DNA from: SpSt-333 sp964371615
Lineage (GTDB): Bacteria; Bacteroidota; Ignavibacteria; UBA10030; UBA8401
Reading direction: 5' to 3'
NCBI GenBank assembly: GCA_964371615.1
Contig: CAYJMS010000004.1
Coordinates: forward strand, 248,001 to 312,000
DNA: 64,000 nucleotides
Each line of letters begins with the position of its first letter. Position 1 is the first letter of the stretch. The position numbers were made by a program, and so were the translations under genes. The notes beneath the pieces were generated by a model, which searched no databases, was not told where the DNA came from, and worked only from the letters and a program-made list of their open reading frames with translations. This document shows positions 1 through 7,673 of this stretch, one piece after another.

Positions 1-813
1 ACCGCGAATAGCAAGATTCATCTTACACAATCGCCAAGTGGTCCGGTTTGACTCCTGTCCAAATATTGAAAGGTCACCAATTCTTCCGCCGTGCGCTTCA
101 ATGAACTTCTCACTTTGCACAAACATTCCACCAGATCCGCAGCAAGGATCGAACACGCGCCCTTTATATGGCTCCAACATTGTAACGAGAAGATTTACAA
201 TACTCTGAGGTGTATAAAATTGTCCGCCTCGTTTTCCTTCCGCATCTGCGAATTGGCCAAGAAAATATTCATACACACGACCGAGCAGATCATGACTGCG
301 AGATTGTTTATCTCCGAGTCCAATTGTTCCTATGAGATCAATCAATTCACCAAGCCGATGGGAATCCAAAGCGGGACGCGCATAATCCTTTGGCAACACT
401 CCAACCAATGATGGATTTTCCTTCTCAATCAAATCCATTGCATCGTCTATATCTTTGCCGATGGAGGGACTCTTTGCTCTGCTTTGGAGATAACTCCAAC
501 GTGCCTTTTTAGGCACGTAGAATATGTTGGCTGCGCGATATTCATCAACATCCTCGATTGCTGTGTATCGTACCTTAATGTCTTTTACGAAATATTGGCT
601 TTTTGAGTCTGAGAGTTCTACTTCGAGAGATGAGCGTTTCTCTTCAAATGCGTCGGAGATATACTTGAGGAATATGAGACCGAGAACTACATGCTTGTAT
701 TCGGCAGCATCAATGGATGGCCAGAGTTTATCGGCGGCAGCCCATAGCGTTGATTCAAGATTTCCTTGTGCATTCTTTTGTTGTTTAACATCGTTGAGTT
801 TTCTTTTTGCCAT
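1..813 (-). CDS. hsdM: Type I restriction-modification methyltransferase subunit HsdM, N-terminal part
   Basis: The reading frame is open from an ATG at 813 to the left edge, so only the first 271 residues are present. HsdM is the adenine-N6 methylating subunit of type I restriction-modification complexes and partners HsdS and HsdR. Residues 1-130 resemble the helical HsdM N-terminal domain (WPSIDAAEYKHVVLGLIFLKYISDAFEE). GGQFYTPQSIV (about 200-210) precedes the SAM-binding motif FDPCCGSGGM (about 221-230). The second cysteine of that motif replaces the usual alanine. The catalytic NPPF/Y motif and any hsdS or hsdR genes would lie beyond the edge. The family call is firm; whether the system is complete cannot be seen. 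Confidence 0.93.
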   Translation of the reverse strand, partial: MAKRKLNDVKQQKNAQGNLESTLWAAADKLWPSIDAAEYKHVVLGLIFLKYISDAFEEKRSSLEVELSDSKSQYFVKDIKVRYTAIEDVDEYRAANIFYVPKKARWSYLQSRAKSPSIGKDIDDAMDLIEKENPSLVGVLPKDYARPALDSHRLGELIDLIGTIGLGDKQSRSHDLLGRVYEYFLGQFADAEGKRGGQFYTPQSIVNLLVTMLEPYKGRVFDPCCGSGGMFVQSEKFIEAHGGRIGDLSIFGQESNRTTWRLCKMNLAIRG

Positions 814-887
814 GATTTCTTTGCTTGTAAGTATGACAAATTCGCAGGATAATGACTGTTTTTTCCCTTGCGGCTTATGCCCCGAGA

Positions 888-916
888 AATGTAACCTATT
901 TATCCCGTTTTTTCAA
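888..916 (-). promoter_or_regulatory. Probable promoter of hsdM
   Basis: On the minus strand a TTGAAA box (911-916) is separated by 17 bases from TACATT (888-893). Transcription would start near 880, giving a leader of roughly 65 bases before the hsdM ATG at 813. This is motif evidence only. Confidence 0.45.
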
Positions 917-1330
917 GGAATTGAACTTTTTGGTGCTAGTGCTATTTGATAAGATATGACAAGCCAAATGGTAGGCTTTCTCTAAAGGATAAGAAAATGA
1001 AGGATTGAGGTTGTATTTATACCAAATTACCGGACTTTAAATATGGTATAAAGTGTAATTACAGCAAAGAATCTTGAGAGCGTAGGCAGAATGTCGTGTA
1101 CGCTTTTAATCTCAAAAAATGGATTAACTTAAACAAGCTCGAGGATGGCAACTATTGAGAGTCTCGCAGAATGGTTTTCTGCGAATTTATTCTAGTTGAG
1201 TATATATCACTTTTTGTGGGCTAGTCAGTTATTGTCGTTGCTAACAAGAAAATTCCTGTTGCCAAAATTACTTTTGTAATATTTCGTTTTTATTTATCGG
1301 AATGTCATAGTTAGCGGTAGAAGACTTCTC
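917..1330. other. Non-coding interval with hairpins between hsdM and the IS1595-type gene
   Basis: I see no credible gene here. The stretch is AT-rich. It contains a perfect 8-bp hairpin (TCGCAGAA at 1164-1171 against TTCTGCGA at 1177-1184) and a looser inverted repeat around 1074-1115 (TTGAGAGCGTA against TACGCT then CTCAA). The left terminus of the insertion element may lie in this interval, but I could not assign an inverted-repeat end. Confidence 0.4.
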
Positions 1331-1361
1331 TTGACACAAATCTGAAAAAGACGTATCTTTG
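1331..1361 (+). promoter_or_regulatory. Promoter of the transposase/P63C unit
   Basis: A consensus TTGACA (1331-1336) is followed after exactly 17 bases by TATCTTTG (1354-1361). This fits both the sigma-70 -10 box and the Bacteroidota TAnnTTTG element. The transposase ATG lies 44 bases downstream. Confidence 0.65.
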
Positions 1362-1404
1362 TGTAGTGCTTAATGGTAGTGATTAACTATACAAGGATAC
1401 TCAA

Positions 1405-2283
1405 ATGAATATAACACAAGTTTACAAGACATTCCCCACACAAAATAGTTGTATCGCACATCTTGAGAAGGTAAAGTGGGATGGAAAGCCAATCTGCCCT
1501 TATTGTAAGTCTGCAAGGGTTTCCTCTGCGCCAAAAGAAAAACGTCATCATTGCAATAACTGCAATACCAGTTTCAGCGTAACCGTTGGAACAATATTTC
1601 ACAAAACAAAAGTAGATTTACAAAAATGGTTCGTTGCAATCTCTTTAGTATTGAATGCCAATAAGGGAATAAGCGCAAGACAACTTGGTAGGGATATTGA
1701 AGTAACCAAAGATACAGCATGGTTTATGGCTATGCGTATTCGTAGGGCAATGGCAGAGTATGGCGATTTATTAAAGGGAATCGTTGAGATAGATGAAACG
1801 TATGTCGGTGGAAAACCGCGCCGGGGAACCATGAACAATCCGAATGCGGATGGAACGGGAAACAAACGTGGACGCGGTACAACAAAAATTCCAGTTGTCG
1901 GTATGGTAGAGCGCGGTGGAAAGGTTCGTGCTAAAGTTGTAAAGAATGTTAGCCAGATGTCATTGTCTAAACTGGTAACGGAAAATATAGACCCTGCTAC
2001 ATCCCAAGTGTTTACCGATGAATTCAAAGGATATTTGAAGTTAAAGGGTTTCGTGGAACATAAAACCGTGAATCAGGGCGTTGGTCAATATGCCGACGGA
2101 ATTATTCACACAAATACGATCGAAGGTTATTGGGCTTTATTGAAACGCGGAATTGTGGGACAATATCACAAAGTAAGCGTTTCTTACCTACCTAAATACA
2201 TCCACGAGTTTTGCTATCGTTACAATTACAGAAACAATGAACAGATTTTTGAACAAACAATATCAAAAGCATTGGAGGTGTAA
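1405..2283 (+). CDS. IS1595-family (ISXO2-like) transposase
   Basis: This 292-residue protein has the full IS1595/ISXO2 layout. An N-terminal four-cysteine zinc ribbon (CPYC at about 31-34 and CNNC at about 50-53) is followed by a helix-turn-helix-like stretch (GISARQLGRDIEVTKDTAWFMAMRIRRAM). The DDE-type catalytic region starts with VEIDETYVGGK (about 127-137) and includes VFTDEFKGYL. The final acidic residue probably lies in the HTNTIEGYWALLKRG segment. Length and motifs suggest an intact enzyme. Its last codons contain a strong GGAGGTG ribosome-binding site for the next gene, so the two appear translationally linked. Terminal inverted repeats were not identified. Confidence 0.92.
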   Translation: MNITQVYKTFPTQNSCIAHLEKVKWDGKPICPYCKSARVSSAPKEKRHHCNNCNTSFSVTVGTIFHKTKVDLQKWFVAISLVLNANKGISARQLGRDIEVTKDTAWFMAMRIRRAMAEYGDLLKGIVEIDETYVGGKPRRGTMNNPNADGTGNKRGRGTTKIPVVGMVERGGKVRAKVVKNVSQMSLSKLVTENIDPATSQVFTDEFKGYLKLKGFVEHKTVNQGVGQYADGIIHTNTIEGYWALLKRGIVGQYHKVSVSYLPKYIHEFCYRYNYRNNEQIFEQTISKALEV

Positions 2284-2288
2284 AAATC

Positions 2289-3164
2289 ATGGTAGAAAAA
2301 ATACTTAAATCCACACATGAGGGCAATTTGCCCATTGGGAACGTAATAATTCCATCTGCCGTATTGGAGGACGGAACTCGAGTATTAACAAGTCGCGGAT
2401 TTCTTGTGGCTCTTGGGCGTCCGTGGAGGGGCACGGAGCGCCGTACCGAATTGCCTAATTTTATAGCTGCAACCAACCTTAAACAATTTGTCAGCAATGA
2501 GTTACGCGACGTACTAACACCTATTAAGTATAGAAACAAACAAGGGAATATCGTTGCGGGATATAGGGCAGAATTATTGCCCCTTGTTTGTGAAGTTTAT
2601 TTGGATGCACGGCAAAATAACGCCTTACAAATAAGGCAGGTTCCAGTAGCAAAACAGGCAGAAATTTTGGTAAGAAGTCTTTCTAAAATAGGTATAATTG
2701 CTTTAGTTGACGAAGCAACTGGATACCAAGAAGTGCGAGATAGGGTTGCGCTTCAAAAAATTCTCGAAAAGTATCTTTTAGAAGAATATCAAAAGTTGTG
2801 GGCAAAAAGATTTCCCAATGAGTTTTACGAAGAAATGTTTCGCCTTAAGAATTGGCAATGGAACGGAATGTCTGTAAGCCGTCCCGGCATTGTTGGAACA
2901 TACACAAACGATATTGTATATAAGAGATTAGCGCCACAAGTATTAGATGAAATCAAAAAACGAAATAGAAAATTGGAAGAAGAGGGTATTTCAAAGGTTC
3001 ATCAGCACAGATGGTTAACGCTTGATACTGGAGTTCCGGCTTTAGATAGACACATTCATGCTGTTGTTGCTTTAATGAGAGCATCACCAAACTGGGGTGC
3101 GTTTTTTAGGTCTGTAAAACGTGCGTTTCCAATTCAAGGAGATCAACACGAAGCTGAAATTTAG
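2289..3164 (+). CDS. P63C domain-containing protein
   Basis: This 291-residue protein matches the P63C family known from phages and mobile elements. The N-terminal part has DGTRVLTSRGFLVALGR followed by a conserved helical core. The C-terminal P63C part has AKRFPNEFYEEMFRLKNW (about 178-195), GTYTNDIVYKRLAPQVL and the HQHRWLTLDTGVPALDRHIHAV signature. The molecular function of the family is not established. It starts 5 bases after the transposase stop, behind a GGAGGTG ribosome-binding site inside the transposase end, so both genes probably share a transcript. It ends 8 bases before a bidirectional terminator. The context suggests a passenger gene of the IS1595-type element. Confidence 0.8.
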   Translation: MVEKILKSTHEGNLPIGNVIIPSAVLEDGTRVLTSRGFLVALGRPWRGTERRTELPNFIAATNLKQFVSNELRDVLTPIKYRNKQGNIVAGYRAELLPLVCEVYLDARQNNALQIRQVPVAKQAEILVRSLSKIGIIALVDEATGYQEVRDRVALQKILEKYLLEEYQKLWAKRFPNEFYEEMFRLKNWQWNGMSVSRPGIVGTYTNDIVYKRLAPQVLDEIKKRNRKLEEEGISKVHQHRWLTLDTGVPALDRHIHAVVALMRASPNWGAFFRSVKRAFPIQGDQHEAEI

Positions 3165-3172
3165 CTAAATAA

Positions 3173-3198
3173 AAAAGCCCGATTAAATTCGGGCTTTT
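3173..3198. terminator. Bidirectional intrinsic terminator
   Basis: AAAAGCCCGA (3173-3182) pairs with TCGGGCTTTT (3189-3198) around a 6-base loop. It has A and T tracts on both sides and sits between the convergent P63C and retropepsin genes. Confidence 0.85.
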
Positions 3199-3201
3199 AT
3201 T

Positions 3202-3639
3202 TTAGAATGCAAGGGTATAAATTCCTGAAACTCCATCATAAATAAGAATGCACTTGCTTAAAATATTCCTGCCTATCAATACCGTGAAACCCTGATTCGA
3301 TAATTTAGATTCCATCGCTGGTACCGAATCAAAATCAAGAGAGGAATTTGTGTGCTGGACACTTAAACTAATGTCATATATTGGTGTCGGTTGTGGAACA
3401 TCTCCAGTGCTGGGGGTAAGCATATATCCTATGTCAATCGCCTGCAACGATAACTGCAGTGCGATTGATGGGTCAATACAAATTCCAGACGCACCAGTAT
3501 CAACAAGACCAGAAGCTAATATTGAATTTGGCACTGGTTGCCCAGCCGCTTTTAATGCGGTCGCTCGTGATGCGCTTACACCAATAAAAATTGGCAACAA
3601 CGCCCCGGACGGACTAATTGGCAATAGAAGGTGGGGCAT
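3202..3639 (-). CDS. Retropepsin-like aspartic protease
   Basis: This 145-residue single-domain protein carries the retropepsin active-site motif LVDTGASGICID (about 44-55). The C-terminal hydrophobic-hydrophobic-Gly signature VLIGRNIL (about 119-126) is typical of clan AA proteases that act as homodimers. I see no signal peptide, so a cytoplasmic enzyme is likely; the substrate is unknown. The start overlaps the end of the upstream 83-residue gene by 26 bases, implying coupled translation. A second retropepsin domain is encoded about 2 kb further along the island (5726-6553), but the two proteins are otherwise dissimilar. Confidence 0.8.
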   Translation of the reverse strand: MPHLLLPISPSGALLPIFIGVSASRATALKAAGQPVPNSILASGLVDTGASGICIDPSIALQLSLQAIDIGYMLTPSTGDVPQPTPIYDISLSVQHTNSSLDFDSVPAMESKLSNQGFTVLIGRNILSKCILIYDGVSGIYTLAF

Positions 3640-3865
3640 TGGGGATAATGTGCCTTGTAAAGAAATGGATTTCTTCTGAAGATTGAATCTTCTTAACTAA
3701 AAATGGTTCAAGCCCCGCTTTTTTGTACCCTTCTTTAACGGCATCTTCATAAGATGAAAATAGATCTATAATCTCATGTTTGAAGATAAGCACAAACTTT
3801 CCCTCGTGCGCTAATAGATTTGATAGTTCTTTCTTGTATAACTCTAATTCTTTTTCGAGTGCCAT
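3614..3865 (-). CDS. Small protein coupled to the retropepsin gene (DUF5678-like)
   Basis: This is an 83-residue protein. The N-terminal helix (residues 1-22, rich in E, L and K) is followed by a compact segment GKFVLIFKHEIIDLFSSYEDAVKEGYKKAG. That segment resembles short DUF5678-type proteins often encoded beside bacterial retropepsins. The function is unknown; the arrangement suggests a substrate, inhibitor or partner of the protease. It is the first gene after a consensus promoter, with a leader of about 175 bases, and its 3' end overlaps the protease start by 26 bases. The family assignment is from memory of its pattern and is tentative. Confidence 0.6.
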   Translation of the reverse strand: MALEKELELYKKELSNLLAHEGKFVLIFKHEIIDLFSSYEDAVKEGYKKAGLEPFLVKKIQSSEEIHFFTRHIIPNAPPSIAN

Positions 3866-4048
3866 ATATTTTTTCTCCCTTCTAACTGTTTAGAGGGACG
3901 ATTTACCAACGTTTTAATTTTAATGTGGTTGTTTTTCTGGTTGTTGTAAATACGTAATGCTACGTAAGTTTACGCTCATAGTAATATAGTAGTTCTTCGT
4001 TGGTGGGATCAATCTACTACCAGTAAATATACACACTTTTATGTCGGT
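3866..4048 (-). other. Long 5' leader of the small-protein/retropepsin pair
   Basis: This AT-rich leader lies between the promoter and the ATG at 3865. It contains a repeated TACGTAA-like sequence near 3950-3970 and short inverted repeats. No known riboswitch fold was recognised. Confidence 0.35.
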
Positions 4049-4077
4049 ATAGTATTACATTTATGTTGTATTGTCAA
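4049..4077 (-). promoter_or_regulatory. Sigma-70-like promoter for the small-protein/retropepsin pair
   Basis: On the minus strand TTGACA (4072-4077) and TACTAT (4049-4054) are separated by 17 bases, a near-consensus arrangement. It lies just past the end of the cassette array and points away from it. Confidence 0.6.
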
Positions 4078-4182
4078 GCCCGTAACCCGTTGTCTTTATT
4101 GACTATATTTTGTGTCAACAAACTGTTTGACACACTAAAAGTCAAAAGGTTAAAACATGGTTTATATATCTTACTACCTGTA

Positions 4183-4329
4183 TCTATGACGTTCCGTTAT
4201 TTATTTTTTAGTCCTAGTCATTTGGCTTTTCGGTGTCGCCCCGTTTTAGAATGGTTTCTAGCGATTCTTTCAACTGCTTTAACCGAGCCAATCAACAAAG
4301 GGAGCGCCGTGCTAACGCTTATTATACAC
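4183..4329 (-). repeat. attC-like site of the HEPN-like 391-residue cassette (degenerate)
   Basis: Read on the minus strand, the left part is TATAATAAGCGTTAGCACGG followed by CGCTCCC. It aligns with the start of the two attC-like sites at 6606-6784 and 7454-7659 (ACAACACGGCGCTCGCCC and AACCACGCCGCTCCC). The right half, with GGGGCGACACCG, is diverged, and the outer R' box near 4183-4192 (AACGTCATAG) is weak. Boundaries are approximate. Confidence 0.45.
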
Positions 4330-4359
4330 CGACTCGTGACCGCATTGAAAACGAGTTCC

Positions 4360-5535
4360 CTATTTCTTGATCATCATCATTTCGGCAAACTCTGAAAAAA
4401 GTATTCCGACCCTTTTTGTGTCTTCCCGCCATCCAGGTTTCGGATCATCCATCAGATTCTGCACAGAAGCTCGATAATCTGGCTTGAGATGGTCAAGAAC
4501 AAATTGAATAAACTCTCTGACTACCTTGACATCTGCCATCACGGTTTCGGGTTCGATGCCACTCAGAGACTCTTTTGTTCCTCTCGTGGAAAAATCTTTG
4601 TAATTGGGGAATAGTGGAATGGTTCCATCAAAATAGACCTCGTCGAATTTGAGTCTCATGGGGTCAATGTTGCCGTGCAAGATGTCATTACGTGCATTCA
4701 TAAGCGTGTGAAAGTTCTTGAACTTGTCGCTTGAAGCATCAACAGGACTCGATAAGCCCTCACAATAGAGGTGGAGGCTCTTGACTCGTACATCAATTTG
4801 CTTGTTGATTAGATCCTTGTAGAGCCGTTGGTCATTCTTTACCTCTGATTTTGCGAGAATAAAAATTAGTAGATTTATAAAAGACTCACCTAACACTGGG
4901 ACTATCATTTTGATGCTTGCACCTATAACTGATGCTTCTCGGAAAATCTGAATACAAAGGTTCACTTCCCTGTGCCAATCTTCCGCTTGTTTCTTTGTTA
5001 CCGCTGTGGTCGGTGTTTTGGGTAGTTGAACATCTGCAATTTTTAGGGCAGCAAGTTTGATAGACAAATCATCAATGATGTCGGAAAGTCGCTTGTATGG
5101 GTTTATAAAAAGGTGGTACTTTTCTAAACGCTGCCGAACTTTATTTAAATTGTCCCTATGGTTGAAGAAATCAACTTTAATGTTTGCAATAAGTTCCTTG
5201 CCATCTTGAGCGGTAAAACTAGCCATATGCTTGAACCAGAACTCAGTGCGAGAAATCATTCCGACGATATCGATTGGTTGACTTCCCGAGCGTAAAGTGT
5301 AATGCCATTGAGTGATATTGTTGGTGGAATCTTGCCTAACTGACATTAGTGGACCATTTGGAGGACCAAATCTGACCTTAAGATAACAATACAAATCGTA
5401 TTGTGATATATTGTCGGCTAGTATCCAATGCGAGCCTCGTTTCTTGGATCCATCGTTGCTAGGGATGAAAACCGATTCAGGATTATTGGAGTCGGGTAAA
5501 TCCCAAGACTGCACCTTTGTGACAATGTTGGACAT
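4360..5535 (-). CDS. Hypothetical cassette protein with a HEPN-type RNxxxH motif
   Basis: This is a 391-residue soluble protein not assigned to a named family. The N-terminal half (about 30-140) includes HWILADNISQYDLYCYL and may bind a partner or substrate. The C-terminal half is helical and holds NARNDILHGNIDP (about 278-290). Its RNDILH fits the RX4H ribonuclease motif of HEPN domains, with the polar residue after Arg that is common in toxin and Abi HEPN proteins. It is the only gene of its cassette, lying between attC-like sites at 4183-4329 and 5564-5699, on the same strand as the other cassette genes. A role as an RNA-targeting defence or toxin protein is inferred from motif and setting only. 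Confidence 0.6.
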   Translation of the reverse strand: MSNIVTKVQSWDLPDSNNPESVFIPSNDGSKKRGSHWILADNISQYDLYCYLKVRFGPPNGPLMSVRQDSTNNITQWHYTLRSGSQPIDIVGMISRTEFWFKHMASFTAQDGKELIANIKVDFFNHRDNLNKVRQRLEKYHLFINPYKRLSDIIDDLSIKLAALKIADVQLPKTPTTAVTKKQAEDWHREVNLCIQIFREASVIGASIKMIVPVLGESFINLLIFILAKSEVKNDQRLYKDLINKQIDVRVKSLHLYCEGLSSPVDASSDKFKNFHTLMNARNDILHGNIDPMRLKFDEVYFDGTIPLFPNYKDFSTRGTKESLSGIEPETVMADVKVVREFIQFVLDHLKPDYRASVQNLMDDPKPGWREDTKRVGILFSEFAEMMMIKK

Positions 5536-5563
5536 TGATTGAATTCCTATTGTTCACGTGCTG

Positions 5564-5699
5564 GCATATAATGTTTTGCAGATTTGCGATGAGCGGGCTT
5601 TTTACCACAAATGTTCAATCGGAGAATTGAACTTGCCTTAACCACAAAACTGTCTGCGAAGCACGACACTCCGCCTATTGCAAATGTGCTGTTATGTGC
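5564..5699 (-). repeat. attC-like site following the retropepsin/TIR-like cassette gene
   Basis: On the minus strand the R''-like end ACATAAC with GCACATTTGC pairs imperfectly with the R'-like end GCAAATCTGC...ATTATATGC. The interior contains AATAGGCGGAGT, also present in the 6606-6784 site. The next gene begins 29 bases after the R' end. The length of about 136 bases is within the range of long attC sites. Confidence 0.6.
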
Positions 5700-5725
5700 T
5701 GTTTTATTTTTCAGCTGAGGTCGCG

Positions 5726-6553
5726 TCACGTTTTTCTCCAATGGTAAATAGAGTTTAATAAGTCAGTCCGATTTTTTAATTGTTTCTCTGCCCATGTAAC
5801 AGATTGTTTAACGGTGTCAGGGATTTTTGAAATGTTTGAATAAGTAAATGATTGCATGAAATTATAATCTACACTGTAGTCCGCTTGCATCCATGTCGCA
5901 CCTCTATTTTCCTCTTGAATAATTGCGGTTGTAAACCTGTTTGAAGCACAAATTTTAAGTTCGTCAATGTGTCCTGATGTGAAACTATTGTCGCAAATGA
6001 TAAACCTTGATAAACTCGCAAGCATATTAACCTTTTCTTCCACCGATTGAATTTCAATGTCAGAGATTTCTTTCACGATTATTCCATCATAGCCCATAGA
6101 TTTTAAAGTTTCACGAATTGAATGCAGTCGGTGAATTTCAGACGTGTCTTGTCCAAGAATTAGAACCACATTTTTTTTAAGTTCTGGAATTGCTTTTAAA
6201 AGCGATAAAGTATGTTCAAATACTGTTTCAATTAAATTCGGAAATATTTTATTAGTCCCTAAAATGTCCCAACCAATTAAGGCAAAGTCCAAAGCGTCAA
6301 TTGCAACAACTGACGTATTGTATATCTTATCCTTAATTTGAAGCCCGACGCAATATTCTTCAATTGCAATTTGTCCTGCAACGGTAGAAACTTGAACCAT
6401 ACCGATTGGTTTAAGATTTAATTTTGTTACTGTCTTTTTAGGGATGCAACTCGTAGATGCTCCTGTGTCAATAAGAGCTTCAATTTCAACAGAAGCTTTT
6501 GAGGTTAACTCAATAATTTTTAGTGGAATTACTCTGTCTTTAAGATTGATCAT
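5726..6553 (-). CDS. Retropepsin-like protease fused to a TIR-like domain
   Basis: This is a 275-residue cassette protein. The N-terminal 115 residues form a retropepsin domain with active-site motif LIDTGASTSCIP (about 27-38) and second signature ALIGWDILG (about 91-99). From about residue 126 a Rossmann-like domain begins (NVVLILGQDTSE). It continues with helix and strand (RETLKSMGYDGIIVKEI) and then SRFIICDNSFTSGHIDELKIC. This order resembles TIR/TIR-like folds, in which a Glu in the position of HIDEL is the NADase catalytic residue. Fusion of a protease with a TIR-like effector suggests a protease-regulated or protein-sensing effector; this is inference. The gene is preceded and followed by attC-like sites. 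Confidence 0.6.
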   Translation of the reverse strand: MINLKDRVIPLKIIELTSKASVEIEALIDTGASTSCIPKKTVTKLNLKPIGMVQVSTVAGQIAIEEYCVGLQIKDKIYNTSVVAIDALDFALIGWDILGTNKIFPNLIETVFEHTLSLLKAIPELKKNVVLILGQDTSEIHRLHSIRETLKSMGYDGIIVKEISDIEIQSVEEKVNMLASLSRFIICDNSFTSGHIDELKICASNRFTTAIIQEENRGATWMQADYSVDYNFMQSFTYSNISKIPDTVKQSVTWAEKQLKNRTDLLNSIYHWRKT

Positions 6554-6605
6554 TTCTTCTGTTTATATTCTTGTTTGTTTAAGTTTGCACGGTCGCCCAA
6601 AAATG

Positions 6606-6784
6606 GCGCATAACGTCCCGCCGCAACACGCAGCGGTTTTTGGTGAACCAAGATTCGACCTCGCTCAACCATCGCTTATCAGATGACACCAATAACCGTT
6701 GAGCGAGCTCTTTTCATAAAGCCAAGCCATGTTCTAACTCCGCCTATACATTGGGCGAGCGCCGTGTTGTGGCTTGTTATGCGC
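6606..6784 (-). repeat. attC-like site following the HNH cassette gene
   Basis: This is the clearest site of the array. On the minus strand it begins with GCGCATAAC and ends with GTTATGCGC. Internal arms are GCCACAACACGG against CGTGTTGCGGC, and CGCTCAACGGTT against repeated GGTTGAGCGAG. The R'' box is extended by GGCGGCACT upstream, which complements the ACCGCC near the start of the same cassette (7439-7453). That is what a circularised cassette requires. Confidence 0.75.
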
Positions 6785-6792
6785 AGTGCCGC

Positions 6793-7431
6793 CTATCGCG
6801 GCTCAAAGATACTTGCGTAGAAGGAGGCCCCGGCGAAAAAGCGCATGACCCAGAAGGACATGAAAGAACCAGGTTGAAAGTAGACTTGGTACTCAAAGAT
6901 TCTGTCTCCGAAGACATGAACCGGCGCGTTGACCATTTGACGATACAAACCTGGCGGCAACTCGAGAGGCTTGTGCATTACGTCCCATTTGATGGGAAAA
7001 CCCGCAGGTAGTGCTCGTGCAGTCTCATGGTACACAAGTCCCTTCAGAATCTTCGTCATGACAGCGTCGAAGCTCGGGTTGTCGATGTTGAAAGCGGCAA
7101 CAGTGGTGACGCGATTACCTTGGTAAGTAAGATCAACTGGCACGACGGTAGACTGGATCTTAGAGGCGAGCTTCGGACGACGCTCAAGCCCCTTCAAGAT
7201 CTTCTCCTTTAAGAGCCGCTTGGATGCCGGATGTTTGTCAGTCTGCGCAAGTTGTGACACGATTGTTCTGAAATACTCCTCGTCTTTGGAAAGTCCGCGA
7301 TTGCATTTGGAACATGCAGGGACGGTAATCAAGTTCGCCGGGGCCGGCTTAGGGAAGAGAGATTTCGGAGGAACGTGATCTCTCTCGGTGGCTTCCCTGT
7401 CGATGCAATATACGCACTTAGGTTTGTTCAT
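6793..7431 (-). CDS. HNH endonuclease-like cassette protein
   Basis: This 212-residue protein begins with a zinc-binding HNH-type module. CVYC (about 6-9) is followed by ATERDHVPPKSLFP (about 14-27) and ITVPACSKCNRGLSKDEEYF (about 35-54). These provide the two CxxC pairs and the DH catalytic element of HNH nucleases of mobile elements. The remaining 150 residues have no recognised domain. It is the sole gene of its cassette. Its ATG lies within GACGTTATGAAC, itself resembling an attC R' box, 23 bases after the attC-like site of the preceding cassette. A DNA-cleaving role is likely by family; the biological target is unknown. Confidence 0.78.
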   Translation of the reverse strand: MNKPKCVYCIDREATERDHVPPKSLFPKPAPANLITVPACSKCNRGLSKDEEYFRTIVSQLAQTDKHPASKRLLKEKILKGLERRPKLASKIQSTVVPVDLTYQGNRVTTVAAFNIDNPSFDAVMTKILKGLVYHETARALPAGFPIKWDVMHKPLELPPGLYRQMVNAPVHVFGDRIFEYQVYFQPGSFMSFWVMRFFAGASFYASIFEPR

Positions 7432-7453
7432 AACGTCTCAGGTAGGCGGTATT

Positions 7454-7659
7454 GCGCATAACGTTTGGCGTAACCACGCAGCGGTTTTGCGAACTATTCA
7501 AAGATGCGGCGGAGGCCGCTATCAGAAAATCATTCTTTTTGCGACGTAGCCGCATACTAACCGTGAGCAAAACCGTTGAGCGACCTCTACTGTTGTTTTT
7601 AACATTGATTTAAGTTCGCCATATCAATGAGGGAGCGGCGTGGTTACGCCTGTTTTGTG
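7454..7659 (-). repeat. attC-like site following the first HEPN-like cassette gene
   Basis: On the minus strand the arms GGCGTAACCACGCCGC and GCTGCGTGGTTACGCC form a near-perfect stem. Inner arms CTCAACGGTTTTGC and GCAAAACCGC also pair. The outer right end is GTTATGCGC, identical to the R' end at 6606-6614. The left R'' end is diverged (CACAAAAC). Confidence 0.7.
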
Positions 7660-7673
7660 AAGTTGCGCCCCGC

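Noticed and set aside
4063..4395. 110-residue open frame on the plus strand
   Set aside because: It runs across the degenerate attC-like repeat and the end of the 391-residue gene on the other strand, and has no protein-like pattern.
5547..5741. 64-residue open frame within the attC-like region
   Set aside because: It is composed of the inverted-repeat sequence itself and has no ribosome-binding site.
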